Notes under the pieces: model-generated
The model's database searches: none
The model's input: the letters and a program-made list of their open reading frames with translations, nothing else
What the model was told of the DNA's origin: nothing
Position numbers and translations under genes: made by a program
DNA from: Candidatus Rokuibacteriota bacterium
GTDB taxonomy: Bacteria > Methylomirabilota > Methylomirabilia > Rokubacteriales > CSP1-6
Reading direction: 5' to 3'
DNA length: 9,644 nucleotides
NCBI GenBank assembly: GCA_003220195.1
Contig: QHRT01000263.1
Coordinates: forward strand, 1-9,644
Shown here: in pieces, positions 1 through 9,086 of the stretch
How positions within the stretch are numbered: position 1 is the first letter of the stretch
Layout: every line of letters begins with the position of its first letter

Positions 1-112
1 TCAGCGTGAGTCGCATCCACCACGACGGCCGGCGAGGCGCCTGGTAGGTCGCGACGACTTCGGTCCGGGCCGGCAGGTAGTAGACGTTGGAGGGCATCGA
101 GGCGCCGTTCAT
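1..112 (-). CDS. Hypothetical protein, N-terminal part only (runs off the left edge)
   Basis: The ATG at 112-110 overlaps the TGA of the preceding gene (111-109) in an ATGA arrangement, which implies translational coupling. The 37 visible codons are open: the protein begins MNGASMPSNVYYLPARTE and continues to a basic, tryptophan-containing stretch ending PSWWMRLTL at the window edge. A GGAG lies 8 nt before the ATG. A second in-frame ATG (97-95) is an alternative start. The basic-aromatic stretch could precede a membrane segment, but that is beyond the visible sequence. I do not recognise the family. It is the second gene of a two-gene unit under the sigma-54 promoter at 548-563. Confidence 0.6.
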   Translation of the reverse strand, partial: MNGASMPSNVYYLPARTEVVATYQAPRRPSWWMRLTL

Positions 113-531
113 CTCTGGGACTCCGTTCTGTTCAGGAGGGCCGCCATTTGATTCGACGTGACGCTCAGGACCTCGTTCAGCGCGGCTTCCGCGCGGTAGC
201 GATGGATGGCCGCGGACACGCGTTCCCGCTCCGAGCGCGCTTCGAGGGCGCGCGCCTCGGCCGCCGCGATGCGGGTGCCGAGTTCTCGGCGCGCGTCGGC
301 GAGGGATCCCAGCACCGACCAGGCGGCGTCCATCCGGGCCTTGACGCTCTCGGGACGATGCAACGGCTCGGCAACGGTCACGCGGCTCGGCAGTTCGATG
401 CGCGTCAGCGCGGACGGCAACACGACGTCGGGTCGCCAGAGGATCACGCCGGAGGACGCAGGCTTTTTCGCGCGATCGGACCTCGATGGATTACGGCGAT
501 CGGCGGGGGAGCGGTCGGCTGAGGATGTCAT
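109..531 (-). CDS. Small hypothetical protein with helical, possibly coiled-coil C-terminal half
   Basis: 140 aa, family not recognised. Residues 1-25 are polar and basic (Ser, Asp and Arg rich, probably disordered). Residues about 28-55 look beta-like (VILWRPDVVLPSALTRIELP). From about residue 62 to the end the protein is rich in Ala, Glu, Arg and Leu with heptad-like spacing, which suggests a long helix or coiled coil. The longer open frame continues upstream to 1173 but overlaps the activator gene antisense; the ATG at 531 is chosen because it falls just downstream of a sigma-54 promoter. The predicted transcript start (about 537) would leave a leader of only about 6 nt, and there is no Shine-Dalgarno, so translation would be near-leaderless. 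A GTG at residue 29 is a weaker alternative. The stop overlaps the next gene's ATG. The product is probably cytoplasmic and may work with the downstream product. Confidence 0.6.
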   Translation of the reverse strand: MTSSADRSPADRRNPSRSDRAKKPASSGVILWRPDVVLPSALTRIELPSRVTVAEPLHRPESVKARMDAAWSVLGSLADARRELGTRIAAAEARALEARSERERVSAAIHRYRAEAALNEVLSVTSNQMAALLNRTESQR

Positions 532-547
532 GATGACTGATGGAAAT

Positions 548-563
548 GGCAAGGCCGGTGCCA
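548..563 (-). promoter_or_regulatory. Sigma-54 (RpoN) -24/-12 promoter
   Basis: On the minus strand, 563 to 548 reads TGGCAC-CGGCC-TTGC-C. This matches the consensus TGGCAC-N5-TTGC at every conserved base, with GG (562-561) and GC (550-549) exactly 12 bp apart. Transcription would start near 537, directly before the small hypothetical gene. Two tandem dyads lie about 97 and 117 bp upstream, and an NtrC-family activator gene ends at 714 on the same strand, which makes a chance match unlikely. The transcription start is not demonstrated. Confidence 0.75.
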
Positions 564-625
564 CTGCTGCTGGTCGCCGAACGCGTTGAATTCGCGAGCG
601 TTGCACAAAGAGCTTTCGAGTTGAA

Positions 626-662
626 CCGGGAGAACCTCCGTGGAGCCGGGAGTTTCTCCGTG
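626..662. promoter_or_regulatory. Tandem dyad pair, candidate activator enhancer (UAS) sites
   Basis: Two 17-bp copies, 626-642 and 646-662, share CCGGGAG-NNN-CTCCGTG and differ only in the three central bases (AAC and TTT). Each has a dyad core GGAG-N3-CTCC. The repeat period is exactly 20 bp, about two helical turns, so both sites face the same side of the helix. Their centres lie at about -97 and -117 from the predicted sigma-54 start, in the usual range for enhancer sites of NtrC-type activators. The adjacent activator is the natural candidate ligand; this is inference. The pair could also fold as a hairpin after the activator gene's stop, but no T run follows. Confidence 0.6.
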
Positions 663-713
663 TGGTCCGGCGCCGCGAAAGACAGGACCGACTTGGCGGT
701 CCCCGGGAAGGGA

Positions 714-2081
<1,368 letters not shown>

Positions 2082-2083
2082 GA

Positions 2084-2099
2084 TAGCAAAGCTTCGCTA
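2084..2099. promoter_or_regulatory. Near-perfect dyad in the divergent gap, possible operator
   Basis: TAGCAAAGCTTCGCTA is a 16-bp inverted repeat with 7 of 8 pairs matching. It sits in the 44-bp gap between the divergent starts of the activator (2081) and uvrA (2126). It could be a repressor or autoregulatory site serving both genes, but no known box (for example LexA-type) is recognisable. A short AT-rich stretch (GCTAACAT) next to it could supply a -10 element for uvrA. Function is inferred from position only. Confidence 0.3.
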
Positions 2100-2112
2100 A
2101 CATGAGTTGTTC

Positions 2113-2121
2113 GGGAGGAGG
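2113..2121 (+). promoter_or_regulatory. Strong Shine-Dalgarno fixing the uvrA start
   Basis: GGGAGGAGG lies 4-7 nt before the ATG at 2126. It makes that ATG the better start than the in-frame ATG at 2102, which would add eight residues encoded by the Shine-Dalgarno region itself (a Gly run). Confidence 0.7.
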
Positions 2122-2125
2122 CGGG

Positions 2126-4940
<2,815 letters not shown>

Positions 4941-4942
<2 letters not shown>

Positions 4943-4966
4943 GCTTCGCCTCGCGACCAGAAGCTC
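4941..4966 (+). terminator. Weak hairpin at the uvrA stop, possible terminator
   Basis: GAGCTT (4941-4946) and AAGCTC (4961-4966) form a 6-bp perfect inverted repeat around a 14-nt loop. The left arm starts inside the uvrA TGA stop. There is no T run, so it may only partly terminate or may simply reflect the local repeats. Confidence 0.25.
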
Positions 4967-5003
4967 GCCTCACGACCACCGACGGGACGGCTTGCCTCGC
5001 GAC
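4943..5003. repeat. Three imperfect copies of a GCTTCGCCTCGCGACC motif
   Basis: The copies are at 4943-4958 (GCTTCGCCTCGCGACC), 4963-4977 (GCTCGCCTCACGACC) and 4990-5003 (GCTTGCCTCGCGAC). All are in the gap between uvrA and the broken gene. The 10-mer GCTTCGCCTC occurs again at 8817-8826 in another intergenic region on the same strand, which suggests a short dispersed intergenic repeat. Confidence 0.45.
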
Positions 5004-5010
5004 GGCCTTT

Positions 5011-5025
5011 CCGGCATCCTGCCGG
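5011..5025. terminator. Compact GC hairpin between uvrA and the broken gene
   Basis: CCGGCA-TCC-TGCCGG is a perfect 6-bp stem with a 3-nt loop, preceded by TTT on the plus strand. It lies 69 bp after the uvrA stop and is the best terminator candidate for uvrA, but no T run follows it. Confidence 0.3.
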
Positions 5026-5094
5026 CACCCCCGCCAAGAACTCGGTCGGCGACCACGTCTTCACCAGCGATCGCTCGACCATGGAGGGGGAGAG

Positions 5095-5840
5095 ATGGCC
5101 ATCACGGGACCGACCTTCGGAGCGTTCGACCAGGGCGCGACACCGACGATTGCGTGCTTCAACAAGGCGACGACGCCGCTCGGTGTCGGTCTCGGGACCA
5201 CTACGTGGCGGCGGTCTAGGGCACGCCGGCGAAGCTCGTCAAGTCCACGGACTACGTGCCGGGCGCCTGGGCCGTGATCTTCCTCGACGACGCCGATCAG
5301 CCCGGAGCGCTGGCGTATCACGACCTCACGCCCGATGGCTTGCCCCAGTCCAAGGTCTTCGTGCGGACGACACTGCAGAACGGCGACCTGGTGAGCGTGT
5401 CGGCGTCACACGAGCTCGTCGAGATGCTCGTGGACCCGGCGATCAATCTGATGAGCACGGGGCCGGATCGGAGAACGGTCTACGCGTACGAGGCGGCGGA
5501 TCCCGTGGAGGACCTCTCCTTTTCGGTGAACGGAATCGCGATGACCGACTTCGTGTACCCCGCGTACTTCGAGATGTTCCACAAGCCGGGATCGACGCAG
5601 TTCGACCAGATGAAGAAGGTGACGAAGCCGTTTCAGATCCTCCCCGGCGGCTACCAGATCGTCTTCAAGGGCGGCACGTGGAGTCAGATCTACGGGTCGC
5701 CCGAGAAAAGGAAACGCTTCGCCCGGGAAGACCGTCGCGGTCACCGGAGCGAGGAGCGCCGGAAGCGGATCCTGAAGCCGGCGTCGCCGACGGAGATCGC
5801 CCGGGCGAACGCACGACTGACCCGATCGGCGCCCCCGTGA
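5095..5840 (+). pseudogene. Broken conserved hypothetical gene (frameshift or deletion plus amber codon)
   Basis: The ATG at 5095 follows a strong Shine-Dalgarno (GGAGGGGGA, 5083-5091). The N-terminal piece (MAITGPTFGAFDQGATPTIA to about LGVGL, near 5193) is in one frame. The rest continues in another frame from about 5196 (DHYVAAV, TAG at 5217-5219, then GTPAKLVKS) to the TGA at 5838-5840. From family recollection, the spot of the TAG normally carries Trp, so one G to A change (TGG to TAG) would explain it, and about ten residues seem lost at the junction. The remainder looks intact and includes SASHELVEMLVDP, a zincin-like HE motif followed by EM and DP, and a basic tail. A GTG at 5256 could restart translation, but it has no Shine-Dalgarno. 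Function is unknown; metallopeptidase-like is only a guess. An assembly or sequencing error cannot be excluded for two separate lesions in one spot. Confidence 0.75.
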
Positions 5841-5857
5841 GCGGTGTCGACCGCTCA
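5838..5857. terminator. Bidirectional hairpin made from both stop codons
   Basis: TGAGCGGT-GTCG-ACCGCTCA is a perfect 8-bp inverted repeat with a 4-nt loop. It lies exactly between convergent genes. The left arm begins with the TGA of the broken gene (5838-5840) and the right arm ends with the minus-strand TGA of the permease (5857-5855). The symmetrical position suggests a shared terminator for both directions. No T run follows on either side, so it would be an atypical, GC-rich terminator. Confidence 0.5.
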
Positions 5858-6685
5858 CTTCACGCCCCCGGCCGTCAGACCGGTGACGAGATGGCGCTCG
5901 ATCAGCGCAAAGAGGAGGACGACCGGGACGATCGCGATCACCGAGGCCGCGAACAGATGATTCCAGTGCTGCACGTACGCCGTGACGTACGTGGTGATGC
6001 CGACCGTCAGCGGCCTCTTGTCCGGATCCGTCATGAGCGTGAGCGCGACGATGTACTCGTTCCACGCGGCGATGAACGCGAAGATCGTCGCGGTCACGAG
6101 CGCGGGGCGCGCGAGCGGCAGGACGATCGAGCAGAGCGTCCGCACCCGGCCGCACCCGTCGACCGCGGCCGCCTCTTCCAGCTCCCGCGGAATCGACGCG
6201 AAGAACGCCCGGAGGATCCAGATCGCGAACGCGAGGTTGAACGCGGCGTTCGTCAGGATGAGCGCCGTGTAGGTGTTCACCAGCGAGAGCTCGAAGAACT
6301 CGCGGTACAGTCCCACGACCAGCGTCGTCGGCGCGAACATCTGCGTGACGAGGACCAGGAACAGGAACGCGGCGCGGCCGGGGAAGCGGTGCCGTGCGGT
6401 GTAATACGCGGCCGGCGTCGCGGCCAGCAGCACGATCGCCGTCGACGCGGAGGCGACGACGAGGGAACTGCGGAGCCACGCCCGGAATTCCGGATCGCTC
6501 ACCACGTCGAGGAAATTCGTGACGCGCCAGCTGACCGGGAAGAGACGCGGCGGTGTGATCCTGAGCTCGGCGTCCGGCTTCAGCGCGGTGAGCAGCATCA
6601 CCAGATACGGCGCGAGCACGCTCACCGAGAGGAGCACGCCGGCGACCGTCAGCGCCCGGCGACGGGCCACGTGCGGCTCCGCCAT
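5855..6685 (-). CDS. Carbohydrate ABC transporter permease, MalG type
   Basis: 276 aa, normal length for the family. It is the second membrane subunit of a CUT1-type sugar importer. Hydrophobic segments are visible at about residues 11-35, 72-95, 105-127, 138-160, 197-220 and 244-266, giving the usual six. The EAA loop that docks with the ATPase is present (EEAAAVDG near 170-177, ending IVLPLARPAL). The N-terminal SWRVTNFLDVV and the WNEYIVALTLM segments are typical of MalG-like proteins. The ATG at 6685 shares its A with the TGA of the upstream permease gene (TGATG overlap), so the two are translationally coupled. This is the last gene of the operon; it ends in the hairpin shared with the convergent broken gene. 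The sugar is not predictable from the sequence. Confidence 0.92.
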   Translation of the reverse strand: MAEPHVARRRALTVAGVLLSVSVLAPYLVMLLTALKPDAELRITPPRLFPVSWRVTNFLDVVSDPEFRAWLRSSLVVASASTAIVLLAATPAAYYTARHRFPGRAAFLFLVLVTQMFAPTTLVVGLYREFFELSLVNTYTALILTNAAFNLAFAIWILRAFFASIPRELEEAAAVDGCGRVRTLCSIVLPLARPALVTATIFAFIAAWNEYIVALTLMTDPDKRPLTVGITTYVTAYVQHWNHLFAASVIAIVPVVLLFALIERHLVTGLTAGGVK

Positions 6686-7500
6686 CACGCCTCCGCGTCC
6701 CGCCAGTTCACCGTGCGCAGGTACGCCGCGACCGCGACCAGGATCAGCGCCACGTTCACGACGCCGACCGCGGCGGCGAGGCCGACGTCCCGGAGCCCGC
6801 TGCGGAACGCGATCTTGTACATGTAGGTGATCATCGTGTCGTGGGCGAAGCCGGGATTGCGGTCGTTCAGCGTCCACACGATCGGGAACGAGTTGAAGAC
6901 GTAGATCACGTTCAGCGCGGTCGCCACCAGCAGCGCCGGCTTCAAGAGCGGCAGCGTGACCGAGCGATACGCGCGCCACGGCGAGGCGCCGTCGACCCGC
7001 GCGGCTTCGTGGACGTCGTTCGGGATCGTCGCGAGACCGGCGAGCAGCACGTACGTCGTGAAGGGCAGCGAGACGAAGACGCCGACCGCGATCATCGCGC
7101 TCATCACGGTGCGGTCGTTGCCCAGCCAGTCGACGGGGCCGCCGAGGACGCCGAGCCCGACCAGCGCGCCGTTCAGGATGCCGAAGTAGTAGTCGTAGAT
7201 CCACACGAAGAGCTTCGACGTGACGATCAGCGACGCCGCCCACGGGACGATCAACGTCCATCGGACGACGTTCCGTCCCGGGAAGCGCGCGTTCAGGAGC
7301 TGCGCCAGTCCGAGCGAGAGCACGAGGGTGACCGCGACGATCGTGAGGACCCACACGATCGTGTTCGACACGACGGTCGGCAACGCCTCCTGCCCGAGGA
7401 GTCGCGCGTAGTTGCCGAGACCGACCCATCCTTGATGCCTCCCGGTGATGGAGTACCGGGCGAGCGAGGTGCGGACGAGGACGATTGCCGGATACACCAC
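6685..7500 (-). CDS. Carbohydrate ABC transporter permease, MalF type (true start probably upstream)
   Basis: 271 aa from the GTG at 7500-7498. It is the first membrane subunit of the importer. The EAA loop is present (EAARVDGASPWRAYRS then VTLPLLKPAL), with several membrane segments before and after it. The GTG start cuts the first membrane segment in half. Reading further upstream in the same frame to 7575 gives LTRPRAAALSALLWLG followed by PSLALIILV, the expected N-terminal anchor, and would make 296 aa, the usual MalF/UgpA length. No ATG, GTG or TTG exists in that stretch. Only a CTG at 7575, 4 nt after the stop of the binding-protein gene, could serve as a start. The coordinates keep the standard-codon start; coding sequence very probably extends to 7575. 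The gene ends in a TGATG overlap with the next permease. Confidence 0.88.
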   Translation of the reverse strand: MVYPAIVLVRTSLARYSITGRHQGWVGLGNYARLLGQEALPTVVSNTIVWVLTIVAVTLVLSLGLAQLLNARFPGRNVVRWTLIVPWAASLIVTSKLFVWIYDYYFGILNGALVGLGVLGGPVDWLGNDRTVMSAMIAVGVFVSLPFTTYVLLAGLATIPNDVHEAARVDGASPWRAYRSVTLPLLKPALLVATALNVIYVFNSFPIVWTLNDRNPGFAHDTMITYMYKIAFRSGLRDVGLAAAVGVVNVALILVAVAAYLRTVNWRDAEA

Positions 7501-7579
7501 GACGAGGATGATCAGCGCGAGACTGGGGCCGAGCCAGAGAAGCGCGGAGAGCGCCGCGGCGCGCGGGCGGGTCAGCGGT

Positions 7580-8800
7580 TCAGCGCCCGCCTGACGCGAC
7601 GGCGTTCTTCTGCAGCTCGTCGAGCACCTGTCGCGGCTTGCCGTCGGGCTGCACGGCGCGCCCGATGTTCTGCTGGACGTCGAGCTTCACCTTGTCCCAC
7701 GCGGGGTCGGTCGTGGGCGCCAGGCGGGCGTTCGGCAGGGCGTCGAGGTAGGGCCGAAGCTTCTCGTTCGCGCTCATCTGCGTCAGACCGGATTTCGTGA
7801 CCGGAAGGAATCCCTCGGCCGTGATCCACTTCGTGATGTTCTCCGGCTGGTAGTAGAGATCGAGGAACTTCTTCACCGCGTCCTGGTTGTCCTTCTTCTT
7901 GAACCCCATCAGGTAGTCTTCGACACCGAGCGTGACGGCCGAGCTCCCGCGCGTCGGCATCGCGGCGACGCCGTACCGCACCTTCTTCTCGGCGTCGAGC
8001 TCCTTCGCGAACGGGCTGAAGCCCATCACCATGCCGACCTTGCCGTCCTTGAAGAGCTGGAAGGCGCCGTCCGTGCGATTCGTCTTGCCCGGATTCACCT
8101 GGGTCACCTTGTGCCGGTTCGCGAGGTCGGAGAGGAACGACAGCGTCGCGACGTTGGCGTCGGAGTTGATGGCCCACTGCTCGCCGGATTTCCAGTCGCC
8201 GCCACCGTTCCACATCCAGATCGACCACTCGGCCTGCGCTTCCTCCGGGCCGAGCGGCAGCGCGTAGCCGATGGCTCCGCCACCGAGCTTCTGGATCTTC
8301 GTCGCGGCGTCGAGAAACTCGTCCCACGTCTTCGGCGGCGCCGCGATCCCCGCCCGGGCGAAGAGGTCCTGGTTGTAGAAGAACGCGCGCGCGCTCGAGA
8401 GGATCGGAAAGCCGTAGAGCGTGCCCTGGTACCGGCCGCCCCGCGCGAACGCCTCGATGAAGTCGTCCTTCGTCTTCGGCGAGAGCACCTCGTCCGCGGA
8501 GTAGAGCAGCCGGTCTTTCGCGTAGCTCGAGAACGAGTTCAGGTTCAGCACGTCGGGCGGCTGGTTCGCCTGGATCATGGTCGAGACTTGCTGGTCGATC
8601 GAGTTCCAGTCGATGAACCTGAGATCGACCTTCGTCCCCGTCTGCTTCGTGTACTGCTCGGCGAGCCCCTGCCAGAACGGCTTCGTGTGATCCTTGCTGT
8701 ACTCCGCGATGACGACGGTGATCGCCGAGCCACCGCGGCCGCACGCGCCGGACGTGAACGCCATGACGAAGACCAGCAGCAGCGTCAAGGGAGTTCGCAT
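7580..8800 (-). CDS. Sugar ABC transporter solute-binding lipoprotein
   Basis: 406 aa, family 1 (MalE/UgpB-like) extracellular binding protein that would capture the sugar outside the cytoplasmic membrane and deliver it to the two downstream permeases. The signal peptide is short (MRTPLTLLLVFVMAFTSGAC) with C20 as the likely lipidated residue. The lipobox SGAC is weak because position -3 is Ser instead of Leu or Val. The mature part shows typical family features: QTGTKVDLRFIDWNSIDQQ, PPDVLNLNSF, LYGFPI, RAFFYNQDLFARAGI, PKTWDEFLDAATKI and the C-terminal KKFLDLYY then EGFLPV. It is the first gene of the operon; its TGA at 7582-7580 lies against the presumed permease start. No convincing Shine-Dalgarno precedes the ATG at 8800. 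The exact substrate is unknown. Confidence 0.93.
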   Translation of the reverse strand: MRTPLTLLLVFVMAFTSGACGRGGSAITVVIAEYSKDHTKPFWQGLAEQYTKQTGTKVDLRFIDWNSIDQQVSTMIQANQPPDVLNLNSFSSYAKDRLLYSADEVLSPKTKDDFIEAFARGGRYQGTLYGFPILSSARAFFYNQDLFARAGIAAPPKTWDEFLDAATKIQKLGGGAIGYALPLGPEEAQAEWSIWMWNGGGDWKSGEQWAINSDANVATLSFLSDLANRHKVTQVNPGKTNRTDGAFQLFKDGKVGMVMGFSPFAKELDAEKKVRYGVAAMPTRGSSAVTLGVEDYLMGFKKKDNQDAVKKFLDLYYQPENITKWITAEGFLPVTKSGLTQMSANEKLRPYLDALPNARLAPTTDPAWDKVKLDVQQNIGRAVQPDGKPRQVLDELQKNAVASGGR

Positions 8801-8826
8801 GCCACATTCTAACGAGGCTTCGCCTC
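8801..8826 (-). promoter_or_regulatory. Possible promoter and dyad before the transporter operon
   Basis: On the minus strand a TAGAAT (5 of 6 matches to the -10 consensus) sits five bases before the ATG of the binding-protein gene, so a transcript starting there would be essentially leaderless. Immediately upstream is a perfect 5-bp dyad GAGGC-TTC-GCCTC (8814-8826), placed where a repressor would block a promoter. No good -35 match is visible 16-18 bp upstream, so this remains weak. The dyad contains the GCTTCGCCTC motif also seen after uvrA and may be a dispersed repeat instead. Confidence 0.25.
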
Positions 8827-8882
8827 AGACCGATGAAACATGTCGACCCAGTCGAGGTGAAGCGACGGGTTGATCACACGGT

Positions 8883-9082
8883 TGGCGGCCAGTGAACAGC
8901 ATCAGGTCATCCGCTGGTGGCCAGGGACTGAAACAGCAGCACGGATCGCTCTGGAATTGAGCACCGGGGGAAGACGTGATAAGGGCTCCGGTCGAGTGGA
9001 CAACACGGGATGCGAGAGCTCGCTCCCAATTAGCCCGTCAAGCGGGTCGTAGGTCCTCAGGGGACCGCCATCGACCGGAGCC
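8883..9082 (+). ncRNA. Candidate structured 5' leader RNA or cis-regulatory element
   Basis: A hairpin at 8883-8923 pairs TGGC..CCAGTG with CGCTGG..GCCA (one mismatch and wobbles). A second hairpin has GCTC (8948-8951) with GAGC (8959-8962) and an outer CGG/CCG. The main element is a four-way structure at 8984-9082. Its closing stem pairs GGCTCCGGTCGA (8984-8995) with TCGACCGGAGCC (9071-9082), 12 bp perfect, extended by TGG/CCA across one bulged G. Inside are three hairpins: GGGA-t-GCGA/GAGC loop/TCGC-TCCC, CCCG-TCAAG-CGGG, and GGTCC-TCAGG-GGACC. The 3' arm of the closing stem includes the GGAG ribosome binding site of the gene at 9087, so folding would hide it. It could be a riboswitch-like or autoregulatory leader, or the RNA part of a mobile element. 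It matches no RNA class I can name; pairing was found by eye only. Confidence 0.5.
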
Positions 9083-9086
9083 ACGC

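Noticed and set aside
629..659. Intrinsic terminator after the activator gene (GGAGAA ... TTCTCC)
   Set aside because: No T run follows, and the pairing comes from two direct copies of a dyad with 20-bp period, which fits enhancer sites better.
5081..6826. 581-aa plus-strand open frame
   Set aside because: It runs through the broken gene out of frame and then antisense through two permeases; its composition is Arg/Glu/Asp-rich shadow type.
8870..9052. 60-aa plus-strand open frame inside the structured region
   Set aside because: It has no Shine-Dalgarno, no recognisable protein features and ends inside the hairpins. The base-pairing pattern explains the sequence better, although a leader peptide cannot be fully excluded.
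8984..9082. tRNA or tRNA-like gene because of the cloverleaf shape
   Set aside because: The closing stem is 12 bp instead of 7, there is no GTTCGA T-loop, no anticodon arm of the right size and no CCA end.
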